A DNA stretch of 64,000 nt. Source: JABFRG01 sp038210445. GTDB taxonomy: Bacteria > Myxococcota_A > Polyangia > Polyangiales > Polyangiaceae. The notes under the pieces are model-generated. The model had not been told where the DNA came from, did no database searches, and worked only from the letters and a program-made list of their open reading frames with translations. Location: assembly GCA_038210445.1 (NCBI GenBank), contig JBBQWQ010000035.1, positions 16,278-80,277 on the forward strand, written 5' to 3'. Made by a program: the position numbers and the translations under genes. Of the stretch, positions 35,831 through 44,051 are shown piece by piece; position 1 is the first letter of the stretch; each line of letters starts with the position of its first letter.

Positions 35831-36135
35831 TTAAGCACGTCGAGGTCTCCGCCTTGCGAGACGGAAACCTCGACCTGCTCGGGAACCAAAACTACGGGCC
35901 GGTTACCAAAGAGAAGTAAGCGAGACGATTAAGGGGAACGGTAAGGGCGGCGGGTTGTTACTCCACCGAGAAGGAAGCAGAGCCGATAAGGAAAGGAAGC
36001 GTTGCGGGGGGGAGAGACGGGAGGAGAGCGCATCCAACGATGCGTGCTCGCACATGTAGCAGGGCGCGTGCCGCGCTTCGAATCGCGCGTTTTCGGTCAC
36101 TTAGCGTGATCCTGTGTCCTGCCGTTCACGGACCG
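35831..36135 (+). repeat. Structured non-coding repeat, copy A
   Basis: Begins TTAAGCACGTCGAGGTCT. Hairpin 1 at 35841-35872 pairs CGAGGTCTCCG with CGGAAACCTCG (one mismatch). An 18-nt block CGATAAGGAAAGGAAGCG at 35984-36001 is shared with copy B. Hairpin 2 at 36029-36044 is CGCATC-CAAC-GATGCG. The block CGTTCACGGACCG at 36123-36135 ends the unit. Copy B carries the same parts in order. The two hairpins suggest an RNA element or a DNA repeat family; strand of action unknown. Confidence 0.7.
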
Positions 36136-36201
36136 GCGGAGTACACGCCACCACGCCGACGCCGGGCCTCGTTGCGCGCAGCACATGGCGTGCGCGACCC
36201 C

Positions 36202-36532
36202 TTAAACACATCGAGGTCTTCGTCCGGGAATGACGAAGACCTCGCGTGTGCTTTCGAACGGATGAACGGGAACGGAAGAAGGAAGCGAAAGCGGTAAGCG
36301 GTCGAACGAAGGGAAAGAGAAGAAGGAGGCGAAAGAGGAAGAGGAAGGAGAAGGAGAAGGAGAAGGAGAAGGAGAAGGAGCGCGATAAGGAAAGGAAGCG
36401 GGGCTGAGACGGGGAGGAGAGAGCCGCATCCGGTGATGCGATACATTCCCCTCAAGCAGCCCACGTGCCGCGCCTGGCACACAACGATTTCAGCCAGTTG
36501 GCAGATCCCTGTGTCGCGACGTTCACGGACCG
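36202..36532 (+). repeat. Structured non-coding repeat, copy B
   Basis: Begins TTAAACACATCGAGGTCT. Hairpin 1 at 36212-36244 is a perfect 13-bp stem (CGAGGTCTTCGTC with GACGAAGACCTCG) around a 7-nt loop. The shared 18-nt block is at 36383-36400. Hairpin 2 at 36425-36440 is CGCATC-CGGT-GATGCG: same stem, different loop. CGTTCACGGACCG is at 36520-36532. Hairpin 2 to end block spans 95 nt, against 94 in copy A; hairpin 1 to hairpin 2 is 25 nt longer, mostly through AAGGAG expansion. Confidence 0.7.
36345..36380 (+). repeat. AAGGAG hexanucleotide microsatellite
   Basis: Six perfect AAGGAG units inside copy B of the non-coding element, within a wider purine tract. It accounts for most of the length difference between the two copies and could vary in number between strains. 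Confidence 0.85.
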
Positions 36533-36627
36533 CCGCGGACCCACGGGCACAGCGACCGCATGCACCACGTGGTGGCGCCCTCTGTGCGTTGACCCTGGAT
36601 TCGTCCGGTGCTACCGCATCTTACCTC

Positions 36628-37524
36628 ATGCGACATACGCTACCGCTGGCATTGGGCCTCGTTGCTGCGCTCCCCCTCCTGCACTGCGCGGCACCCGCCG
36701 ACGACGCGGAAGTGGGCGAAGAGGCTTCGGAAATTCGCGCAGACGACGCGTGGATGCACCTCGACGCCAACACCGGCGTCCACAATGCCACCCTCAGCGT
36801 GGTCAACAGCGGCACCGTGCGCTGCCCCAACGGCAAGACCGCGAAGAGCTGCCAGGTGAGCACGCTCGTGCTCCCCGCCGATTGCAACTGGGAGTGCCAG
36901 GACGGGCTGCTCTCACGCCGCGGCGAAGGCGTGCTTCACGGTCGCTTCTCGGGGCAAACCTTCGTGGTCGACTTCGGCTTCGACACGTACGCGACCGGCC
37001 TGGGCGCCCATTCCGTGTACCGGCTGACGGCGGCGGCCACCTGCGCGAAGGACCCATGCTTCAAGGACATCGTCCGGAAGAAGCTCAACAGCACGGCTCG
37101 CCCGGACGCGGTAACGGCAGTGGACTTCTCGCGCGCGGCGGACCCGAACTACGTGCTCGATCCGATGTACGGCCAGGCCCAGCTCACCTCGCCCGCCGGC
37201 TTGGTGGTGTCGGGGCGCATGTGGCAAGGCACGTTCCGCGTCGACCGCGTGTGGCGGCTCGAGACGCCCAAGCCCGCCTGCGATCCGCTGCTCACGGCGC
37301 GGGCGCACGCAACCCGCGGAGGCATTCCCAAGCTGTGGGAGCTGCCCACCGAAGCCCAGGCAGAGCGCACCGTCGACCCCGACGGCGAGTCGGTGCACTG
37401 GCTCGTGCGCACCGCAGAGTCGCCGACCTCGGTGACCTTCACGCTAGGCTTCAACGATCTGTGGGCCGAGCGGTACACCGTCGCCAAGAACGACTGCGCC
37501 CTCGCGGTCATCGCCGAGCACTGA
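36628..37524 (+). CDS. Lipoprotein of unknown function
   Basis: 298 aa from ATG at 36628, which places the signal MRHTLPLALGLVAALPLLHC at the N-terminus. The frame is open far upstream, but that part runs through the non-coding repeat. The mature protein is beta-rich with Cys pairs (RCPNGKTAKSCQVS, CNWECQDG, CAKDPCF). No family is recognised. It overlaps the 3' end of the convergent minus-strand gene by 17 bp. Confidence 0.75.
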   Translation: MRHTLPLALGLVAALPLLHCAAPADDAEVGEEASEIRADDAWMHLDANTGVHNATLSVVNSGTVRCPNGKTAKSCQVSTLVLPADCNWECQDGLLSRRGEGVLHGRFSGQTFVVDFGFDTYATGLGAHSVYRLTAAATCAKDPCFKDIVRKKLNSTARPDAVTAVDFSRAADPNYVLDPMYGQAQLTSPAGLVVSGRMWQGTFRVDRVWRLETPKPACDPLLTARAHATRGGIPKLWELPTEAQAERTVDPDGESVHWLVRTAESPTSVTFTLGFNDLWAERYTVAKNDCALAVIAEH

Positions 37525-39052
37525 CCCGCTTGCCCGCGCAGGCCTGGGTTCGCGCTTTGCCAAGCGCCACCACCAGCTCCTGATCGACCTTGCGGAGCGA
37601 AGACGCCTTGGCGTCGAGCGGCGAGACGGCGCTCTTCGCCGAGCCCCAGTCGAGCGCCGTCGGAGGCGACGCCGAAGGGCACCCAGCGACGAAGCCTGCC
37701 TCGGCAATGCGGAGCAGCGACACGGCGTGCTCGCGCCCGGCGTGGTTGTAGTCTTCCGGCCAGGTGAGCTCGGAGCTCGCCTGCGATGGGCCGTCGGGCA
37801 TGTAGCTCCAGGCGAGGCGCGTCTGCCCGCTGCTCATGGTGAAGCCCGTGTGGTAGCTGCCGAGCTCGCTCATGGAGCGTTGCGGCTCCACCCCGGCGGG
37901 AAGGGCGAAGCCCCAGCCCTCCACCACGTCTTCCTGAACTTCGGAGGCGAGCAGCATCATCCAGGCAGCTTCGCGGAGCGCGTCGCGCGGCACGGTGCCC
38001 ACCTGCGTCTCTTCCTTACGCGCGTCGTCGGTCTTGGCGGCGTCGACCGAGCCGCCCGCAACCAGCGCGAGCCCGCTACAGCTCTTGGCAATGTACGCGG
38101 CTCCGGTGGCCAGATCGTAGGCGCGGACCTCGTCGCAGAACGTGTAGTGGCCGCGCCTCCCGCGCACCAGAAGCCACCCGTGGGTGGGCGCCTTCACCGC
38201 CCCGATGGGCAAGCGCGACACCTTGGGGCGCGCCTCGGCAAGGCACCGGCGCCACTTTCCGTAGCGAGCCGCGGCGGGCGCCTTGGGTGCTCGCTCGACG
38301 CAGGTGTCGATGCTGGGAGGCGCCTCGCCCTTCTGGTCGCCATCCAGCCAATGCGCCCGCTGGGAAGCCGCGAAGCGCTGGAAAAAAGCGTCGGCGCGGG
38401 TCGCCCATCCGCGCGTTTCGGTGGCGCAGGCAGCGTCTTGGATGCCGCACAAAAGCTCGCGCAGCGGGTACTTCTTCCGCGTTTCAAGGGTGAGCGTGCG
38501 ACGCAGGGTGGGCGCCACGACGCTGCTGGGAAAGCTGTTCGGCGTGCGCGGAATGGTCAACTCGAGATAGTGCCCGAGCCACCACTTGCCGCCGCCGTCC
38601 TTCCACCACTGCTGGAGGGCGTAGCCGCTGTCGGCCCCGAGCTTGGGTGCGTCGCGCAGGCCGAGCCTCAAGCAAGGCATGCGCAATGCGCGGCGAATTT
38701 CCGCTTCGATGGGCTTGGGATCGCCGTCGGCGGCCAGGGCCGTCACCTTCGCGTCGATGGCGTCGATGGCCTGCTGCGCCTTCTTGGCGTCGGCTGTGCC
38801 CACCTTGCACGCACGCACCACCTCGGTCGGATCGTCCGGCTCCGGCGGATCGTCCGGCACCGCGAGAGCGACCGCGGGCGCAGGCTCGGGCTCAGGCGGC
38901 GCCGGGGCGACCGGCGGCTGGGCCATCGGCGCGGTCGACGCCAGAGCGCCGGGAGTGGGCGGCGTGGAAACGGCCGGCGCTCGCGAGGCCGGGGCAGCTG
39001 CGCAAGCGCCCGCGGCAAAGACCAGCGCCGCGGCCGACGTGGCTCGCTTCAT
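37508..39052 (-). CDS. Pro/Ala-rich lipoprotein, unknown function
   Basis: 514 aa from the ATG complementary to 39050-39052 (MKRATSAAALVFAAGAC lipobox). Residues about 20-75 are a Pro/Ala/Glu linker; the rest is a large globular part with tryptophan-rich sequence (GYALQQWWKDGGGKWWLGHYLELT) and Cys scattered (LCGIQDAACATE, DTCVERAP). No catalytic motif is recognised. Its 3' end overlaps the previous plus-strand gene by 17 bp, and the AraC-type gene starts 126 bp upstream on the other strand. Confidence 0.72.
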   Translation of the reverse strand: MKRATSAAALVFAAGACAAAPASRAPAVSTPPTPGALASTAPMAQPPVAPAPPEPEPAPAVALAVPDDPPEPDDPTEVVRACKVGTADAKKAQQAIDAIDAKVTALAADGDPKPIEAEIRRALRMPCLRLGLRDAPKLGADSGYALQQWWKDGGGKWWLGHYLELTIPRTPNSFPSSVVAPTLRRTLTLETRKKYPLRELLCGIQDAACATETRGWATRADAFFQRFAASQRAHWLDGDQKGEAPPSIDTCVERAPKAPAAARYGKWRRCLAEARPKVSRLPIGAVKAPTHGWLLVRGRRGHYTFCDEVRAYDLATGAAYIAKSCSGLALVAGGSVDAAKTDDARKEETQVGTVPRDALREAAWMMLLASEVQEDVVEGWGFALPAGVEPQRSMSELGSYHTGFTMSSGQTRLAWSYMPDGPSQASSELTWPEDYNHAGREHAVSLLRIAEAGFVAGCPSASPPTALDWGSAKSAVSPLDAKASSLRKVDQELVVALGKARTQACAGKRVSARR

Positions 39053-39178
39053 CACCTTCGACCGACTCACTGAGCGAAGGCTACTGCGAATCTGGCGCGC
39101 ATGTCGTGCAGTTCCGTAGCATGGAAAAGTTCCCGCCGCCGCCGCCGTGTCCCGAGCACTGCTACACTTGTGGGCTCG

Positions 39179-39877
39179 ATGAACACGGCATGGTCGGGCG
39201 AGATCGACATTGGCCCCAGCTGGGCGCTCTTCGTGGGCCAGGGCGGCGATACGCGCCAGCACGCGCACCTCGCCCACAAGCTCGTGGTGTCGCTCGACGG
39301 CGAGGGCGAGGTACAAGGCGCGGAGCGGGTGGAGCCGGGGGTGTGGTTCGTGGGCTCGAACGTCGCGCACAGGGTCTGCGTGCGCGGGGTGGTAGCCATC
39401 GGTTTCGTCGATGCCGGAAGCGTCGGCATCGTGCGCTACGAGGGCCTTGGCCCAACGCTGGCGGAGGCGGCGCAGGCGCTCCGGTCGCCCACCTGCGACG
39501 TGCGTATCGCAGCGCTGAAGTCGCTCGTGGCTTCGCTGCCGGCGCTCCCCGATGCCCGCGTGGCGCGCGCCGCGCAGCTGCTGCGCGAAGGTCCGCAGGC
39601 CGCCCTGGGCGTGCTCGCGGCCCGGGTTGCGCTGTCGCTGCCGCGCCTGTCGCATCTCTTCGCCAGTCGCCTCGGCGTGAGCCCCCGGCGCTATCGTACC
39701 TGGGGCGGCCTGCGCCGGGCCGTCGACGAGATGGCGAGAGGTTCTTCGCTCACCGAGGCCGCCCACGCGGCGGGCTTCGCCGACTCCGCACACTTTTCAC
39801 GCACGTTCGCCGGAATGTTCGGCGTGGTCCCGTCGGCCATCTCTCGCACCACCCTCATACGGCGGCACGAAGCCTGA
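39179..39877 (+). CDS. AraC/XylS family transcriptional regulator
   Basis: 232 aa from ATG at 39179; a longer frame upstream has no support. The N-terminal ~125 residues are a cupin-like sensing domain (GQGGDTRQHAHLAHKLVVSL, with the His pair). The C-terminal ~100 residues hold the two AraC helix-turn-helices: RVALSLPRLSHLFASRLGVS and LTEAAHAAGFADSAHFSRTF, ending FGVVPSAI. It likely activates a nearby operon in response to a small ligand; the amidase-hydrolase pair is the adjacent candidate. Its last 81 bp overlap the 3' end of the amidase gene. Confidence 0.88.
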   Translation: MNTAWSGEIDIGPSWALFVGQGGDTRQHAHLAHKLVVSLDGEGEVQGAERVEPGVWFVGSNVAHRVCVRGVVAIGFVDAGSVGIVRYEGLGPTLAEAAQALRSPTCDVRIAALKSLVASLPALPDARVARAAQLLREGPQAALGVLAARVALSLPRLSHLFASRLGVSPRRYRTWGGLRRAVDEMARGSSLTEAAHAAGFADSAHFSRTFAGMFGVVPSAISRTTLIRRHEA

Positions 39878-41233
39878 GGGCTCTTCCAGCGCCGGAAACG
39901 GCCGCGCAGCTTCGACCTGGGCAGCCAGTGAGAGCAGCATGCATTCGCTGTCGGGGCGCCCGAGCAACTGCACCGCCAGCGGCAACCCGCGCTCGCCCGT
40001 CCCCATCGGCAACGCGCACGCCGGTTGTCCGGTCATGTTGGCGAGCGCAGCGTACGGCGAGTGACCCGCGACCGCGCGAAGCGTCGAGACCAACCCGCGC
40101 GCGCGCCAGAAAGCCGACGGCGACGGCGGTCCGGTGAGCACGGGTGTGATCAGCACATCGATGCGTTCGAACAGGGCTTCGAGGCGCGACCATTGCCGGC
40201 TCCCTTCAGCCCTCGCCCAGCGAAGCGCGGCCGCCGGCACCAGGCTTCCGATGCGGGCCAGCTGGCGCGTGCGCGGCTCGGTGCCTGCAGAGTCTACGAG
40301 CGTCGCGTACTCTTCGGCCATGCCGCCGAAGTAGCGAAGGAAGAAGGCGAGCGGCAAGAGAGCGCCGTAGGGAACCTTGACGGTCTGCACGGAGTGGCCG
40401 AGGCGCGTGAGCAGCTGTCGCGCGCTCTCGAGGGCAGCGGTGACGCTACTGGAGAGCGCGACGCCGATGGGCGCGTCGGTGGAGAAGCCGATTCGAAGTC
40501 GAGCCGGAACAGTGCGCGCAGCCTGCGCAAAGCCCGAAGACGCCGCGAGCACGTCGAGAGCGATGCCCGCGTCGGCCACCGTACGTGTGAGCGGCCCGTA
40601 GGTCCCCAGGCCCTGGATGCGCGCGATGTGCGGCAAGGTCGAGACGCGATCTGCCTGCGGCTTGAGGCCGAACAAGCCCATATTGGCGGCGGGAACACGA
40701 ATCGAGCCGCCCAGATCGTCGCCGAGCGCGAGGCCACACATGCGGCTCGCCACCGCCACCGCCGAACCGCCGCTGGAGCCGCCGGGGTCGAGCTCGGGAT
40801 TCCACGGGTTCGCAGTTCTTCCCCAGCTGCTCGAAGAGGTGAACGGCCAGGCGGCGAGCTCCGGAAGGTTGGTCTTGCCGATGACGACGGCGCCCGCGGC
40901 GCGCAAGCGTCGCACCACCTCGCAGTCGGCGTCGGCGGCCGGCTGCGGGCTCGCGGTACCGAGTCGAGAAGACGCGCCACGGACGTCCATGGTGTCTTTG
41001 ATGGCCACCGGCACGCCCAGCAGGGGGCGATGGGCAAACGCGTCGAGATGCTGGTCGATATGATCCGCTTCCGCGCGGGCCGATTGCGCGAGAACGATTC
41101 GAAATGCTCCCAGCGACGGGTCGAACTGTTCGATGCGCGCGAGGTGCGCTTCGAGCACTTCGCGCGCGGTGAGCTCGCGGCGGCGAATCGCCGCCGCCAT
41201 CGCCTCCGCAGAGAGCCGGGTGACGTCGCTCAT
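39797..41233 (-). CDS. Amidase signature family hydrolase
   Basis: 478 aa. The amidase signature is present: the catalytic Lys in VAIKD (Lys79), the cis-Ser in GGSSGGS (Ser153), and the nucleophile Ser in GDDLGGSIR (Ser177), with the spacing of FAAH-like amidases. The usual GTD is GDD here. PLLGVPVAIKDTMDVRG, AAGAVVIGKTNLPELA and CALPMG follow the family. It hydrolyses amide or ester bonds; substrate unknown. It starts within the hydrolase stop (TCAT overlap), so the two are an operon. The C-terminus is antisense to the end of the AraC gene. Confidence 0.9.
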   Translation of the reverse strand: MSDVTRLSAEAMAAAIRRRELTAREVLEAHLARIEQFDPSLGAFRIVLAQSARAEADHIDQHLDAFAHRPLLGVPVAIKDTMDVRGASSRLGTASPQPAADADCEVVRRLRAAGAVVIGKTNLPELAAWPFTSSSSWGRTANPWNPELDPGGSSGGSAVAVASRMCGLALGDDLGGSIRVPAANMGLFGLKPQADRVSTLPHIARIQGLGTYGPLTRTVADAGIALDVLAASSGFAQAARTVPARLRIGFSTDAPIGVALSSSVTAALESARQLLTRLGHSVQTVKVPYGALLPLAFFLRYFGGMAEEYATLVDSAGTEPRTRQLARIGSLVPAAALRWARAEGSRQWSRLEALFERIDVLITPVLTGPPSPSAFWRARGLVSTLRAVAGHSPYAALANMTGQPACALPMGTGERGLPLAVQLLGRPDSECMLLSLAAQVEAARPFPALEEPSGFVPPYEGGARDGRRDHAEHSGERA

Positions 41234-42090
41234 ACGAAGCTCGCCGTAAAGGCGCCGATGTGGGCAGCGACCGCTGCAGGCTCATCGAGCGGCGAGAACG
41301 TGTAGGAGTCGTCCACATGCTCGAGCTGGGCTTGCGGAAAGTCGGCCAACAGCTTCTGGGCCAAGCGCTCGGAGAAGAAGCGGTCGCGCTTCGACCACAC
41401 CAGCAGCACGGGCCTGTCGAACGCCGCGAAGCTTTGCGCGGCGCGCTGGGTGAGCTTGGGTGTGATGCCGCGCAGGAACTTGGCGACGTCGCGCCGGGCC
41501 CAGCCGTGGCGCGCGAGCGACCCCGTGAACGAAGCGCCGATGTCGGCGGGCATGCGGAGCGCGAGCCAGCCCAGGGCGAACGGCAGGTTGCGCACGAAGC
41601 GAAAGCGAAGAAGCTGCGCCACCAAGAAGAGCGCGCCGGGTACGAAAGCCGCGAGCTCGAACGGCTTGAACAGGAGCGGAAGCCAGACGTCGTACGCATC
41701 GCACGACGTGAGCACCAGCCCGCGCAGCCGCTCCGGATGGCCCTCCACAAGCAGCTGGCACAGCGCGCCGCCGCTGTCGTTGCCCACCAGAATGGCGCTC
41801 TCGAGCTCCAGCGCGTCGAGCGCCTCTACCACCAACGCGACCACTCCAGACGGCGATAGGTCGGCCTCGGCGTGCATCGCCTCGGTGTGCGCTCCCAGCG
41901 GGAGGTCGAGGAGGATGCAGCGGTGGCGCGTCGAGAGCGCCTGGGCCACGGCGTCCCACAACCGTGCGTTGGCGAGCACCCCGTGGAGAAACAGGAGCGG
42001 CGGTCCGTCTTCCGGGCCGAGCTCGCGTACGTGGATGGGGCCGGCGCCCAGGTCGAGTCGACGGTGGCGAAAGGAAGGTGGGTTGGACAC
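41230..42090 (-). CDS. Alpha/beta-hydrolase with Asp nucleophile (epoxide hydrolase/dehalogenase-like)
   Basis: 286 aa from the GTG complementary to 42088-42090. The oxyanion motif HG is at residues 36-37 (LLFLHGVLANARLWD). The nucleophile elbow is GNDSGG with Asp105 in the nucleophile position, as in epoxide hydrolases and haloalkane dehalogenases rather than the Ser of lipases. A helical cap (KPFELAAFVPGALFLVAQLL) and a catalytic acid-like VLLVWSKRDRFF are present, with His in LEHVDDSYTFS. It should be cytosolic. It overlaps the amidase by four bases, so a common catabolic substrate is likely. Confidence 0.85.
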   Translation of the reverse strand: MSNPPSFRHRRLDLGAGPIHVRELGPEDGPPLLFLHGVLANARLWDAVAQALSTRHRCILLDLPLGAHTEAMHAEADLSPSGVVALVVEALDALELESAILVGNDSGGALCQLLVEGHPERLRGLVLTSCDAYDVWLPLLFKPFELAAFVPGALFLVAQLLRFRFVRNLPFALGWLALRMPADIGASFTGSLARHGWARRDVAKFLRGITPKLTQRAAQSFAAFDRPVLLVWSKRDRFFSERLAQKLLADFPQAQLEHVDDSYTFSPLDEPAAVAAHIGAFTASFV

Positions 42091-42148
42091 ACGCCCACAG
42101 TGCCTCGAAGCGGCCGCCGAGACTTGAACCGAGCGGTCGAAAACAGCG

Positions 42149-42817
42149 ATGGCCGACGAATTTGCTGGAGCGCCGACGAATTTGACCGTTCGCCGTAACG
42201 TGAGCGTATCGCCGAGATCCGTCGAGGCACCCGATGTGTTGGTGCCGATGCCCAAGGTGTTGCGTCCGGTGACGGCCGTGCAGAGCACCCTCGTCTGCGC
42301 GTCGCTGCTGAGCCTCGCCGACGAGGGCCTGAAGGCCGCGTACTTCGAAAAGCTCCCAAGCGAGCACCACGCTGCGATCAGCGCGCTGACCGCTGGCCAG
42401 TGGATTCCTGTGGAGCTGGCCCTCGAGCACTACCGGGCCTGCGACCACCTCGAGGTGGACGACGCAGCCATCATGCGCATGTTCCGGAGCGCCGACGGTC
42501 GACTGCGCGGCACCATGCTCTCGACCATTCCTTCGCTCAGCGCCGCGCTCGGCGTGACGCCGTGGCTGCCGCTGCGCCACTACGCGCGCACCTGGGAGCG
42601 CCTCTTTCAAGGCGGCGGCGTGGCCGTTCGCAGGCTCGGGTCGCACGTGGCGCAGGTGGAGGCGCGCGGCCTGCCGCTCCTGCGCGTACCCTACTTCAAT
42701 AAGGGCCTACGTCTCTTGCACCTGCTCGCTTACGAGGGTTTCTGCGCGCAAGTCGCGGTCGACACCTATCCGGGTCCAGACGCCGAGAGCCTGCTCTATC
42801 GCGTGCGCTGGCGCTGA
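42149..42817 (+). CDS. DUF2378-like myxobacterial protein
   Basis: 222 aa. It matches the Myxococcota-restricted TIGR02265/DUF2378 pattern: a leading AYFEKLP, YRACDHLEVDDAAI, ERLFQGGGVAVRRLG and LLRVPYFNKGLRLLHLLA. It is predicted soluble, and its function is unknown. It has a convergent paralogue 4 bp beyond its stop. Shared positions with that paralogue are W, YRACD.L, G..M.T and TPW..L.H. Start at 42149 is the first ATG; no clear ribosome-binding site decides. Confidence 0.75.
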   Translation: MADEFAGAPTNLTVRRNVSVSPRSVEAPDVLVPMPKVLRPVTAVQSTLVCASLLSLADEGLKAAYFEKLPSEHHAAISALTAGQWIPVELALEHYRACDHLEVDDAAIMRMFRSADGRLRGTMLSTIPSLSAALGVTPWLPLRHYARTWERLFQGGGVAVRRLGSHVAQVEARGLPLLRVPYFNKGLRLLHLLAYEGFCAQVAVDTYPGPDAESLLYRVRWR

Positions 42818-42821
42818 ACCG

Positions 42822-43433
42822 CTACCACATTGCGCGCAGGGAAAAGCCGTCGGCGGTGGCCAGCTCGGGCTGCTCCTGCACCAGGCAGCGATCGCAGAAC
42901 AAAGTGAGAGCAGCCGCGATGGCGCCGCGCATGCTCGTGCGAAAGAACGGCGAGGTCGCCAGCGGGCAGGCCCAGAACTCCATGCGGGCCTGACGCTCCG
43001 CAGTGCGGTAGACGGCGATGGCGCCGCCGCGGTTGGAGCGAAGCCAGGCGCGATTGAGATGGCCGAGCGCGGTCCACGGAGTGGCCACTTTGCCCACGAG
43101 CCGCAGCACCGTTTGCATGACCGTTCCGTTGTTGGTTGCGGCCACGCTCTTGCCGACCTCCACGGTTTCGGCCGCGGAGAGATTGAGGCCGTCGCAGGCG
43201 CGGTAGAGGATCAGGGCGTCGCCGAGTGCGATCCAGTCGTTGGCGGTGGCCGTGGTGAGCAAGCCGCGGCGCTCCGGCGGCACGAGCTCGACGAACCGCT
43301 CGAAGTAGCCGTGGCTGCGCATCCATCCGCCACCACTTGTGAATACGAAGGCGCGCACCGCATCGACGGGCGAGGTGTCGCGCCGCGACTGCGGCGGTGC
43401 GAAGACAAGCTCCTCGGGCCCGGAAACGTCCAT
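42822..43433 (-). CDS. DUF2378-like myxobacterial protein, convergent paralogue
   Basis: 203 aa from the ATG complementary to 43431-43433; a GTG complementary to 43536-43538 would add 35 residues and sit 6 bp after the preceding gene. It aligns with the plus-strand neighbour: SHGYFERFVELVP, YRACDGLNLSAAE, TVMQTVLRL, VATPWTALGHLNRAWL and RGGAIAVYRTAER. Function unknown. The gene lies in the direction of aspS and the small lipoprotein and may be read with them. Both copies share the family but little identity elsewhere, so the duplication is old. Confidence 0.72.
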   Translation of the reverse strand: MDVSGPEELVFAPPQSRRDTSPVDAVRAFVFTSGGGWMRSHGYFERFVELVPPERRGLLTTATANDWIALGDALILYRACDGLNLSAAETVEVGKSVAATNNGTVMQTVLRLVGKVATPWTALGHLNRAWLRSNRGGAIAVYRTAERQARMEFWACPLATSPFFRTSMRGAIAAALTLFCDRCLVQEQPELATADGFSLRAMW

Positions 43434-43544
43434 GTTCGACAATGGTGGATCGACCTTCGCGGTCGCCTCGAGCGGTAGAACGGCACCGGGAGCGATTCCT
43501 CGAGTAGGAATATAGCCCCGCTGCCCGCGAGCGCCCACGCTCGT

Positions 43545-44051
43545 TCAGATGCCGGCGTCTGCGTCGGCGGCGTCGGCGGCATCGGCGCTGTCCGCGTCGA
43601 ACCCGTTTCCCGCGTCGGACGCATCAGCGCCGGCGTCGGTGATGGCAGGTGCATCGGGCGCCGCATCGCTGCCGCCGTCGACCGTGGGGTTGCTGGAGCC
43701 GCCGTCGACGTTGCACGCATCGACGCGCTTGAGGGCTGCCAAGGCTTGCACACACTCTGCGCGTTTGCCGCTGATGTCGAAAGACGGTGGCAAGGGCGGG
43801 CACGCGGTGGTCACGTAGATGATCTCCGCGCTCCCGATGAGCAGCGGAGAGCGCCCGATGAGACAGGTGGGGGCGCAGGCACTGCCGGGGTCGGGCCCCT
43901 CGAGCACGTCGACCGACACGTTTCCGCCCAAGCACCCGCGCACCGGATCGTACTGGCGCGCGCGGAAAATGTGCGAGACGGGGTCGTCGCACGCGGCCAC
44001 GGCAGCCAGCGCGCCGAAGACGACGCCTGCGCTGGCCGCGGCGCGCTTCAC
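43545..44051 (-). CDS. Lipoprotein with Asp/Ala-rich C-terminus
   Basis: 168 aa from the GTG complementary to 44049-44051, giving the signal GVVFGALAAVAAC. The mature part has six to seven Cys (RGCLGGNVSVD, GSACAPTCLIG) and a C-terminal low-complexity tail of Asp, Ala and Gly (DAGADASDAGNGFDADSADA) typical of myxobacterial secreted proteins. Its start overlaps the aspS stop by four bases (GTGA), so it is translated with aspS. Function unknown; the odd coupling to a tRNA synthetase may be only positional. Confidence 0.75.
   Translation of the reverse strand: MKRAAASAGVVFGALAAVAACDDPVSHIFRARQYDPVRGCLGGNVSVDVLEGPDPGSACAPTCLIGRSPLLIGSAEIIYVTTACPPLPPSFDISGKRAECVQALAALKRVDACNVDGGSSNPTVDGGSDAAPDAPAITDAGADASDAGNGFDADSADAADAADADAGI

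Larger units (their letters stand above)
35725..36627. other. Long non-coding interval holding a duplicated structured element
   Basis: About 900 bp with no credible gene and unusual base composition: purine-rich on the plus strand, poorer in GC than its flanks. It holds two related copies of a ~310-330 bp element, described separately, and a AAGGAG microsatellite. The region lies between the divergent Cys-rich lipoprotein and the lipoprotein at 36628. Confidence 0.7.

Noticed and set aside
36345..36380. AAGGAG run considered as CRISPR repeats
   Set aside because: Units are 6 bp with no spacers.
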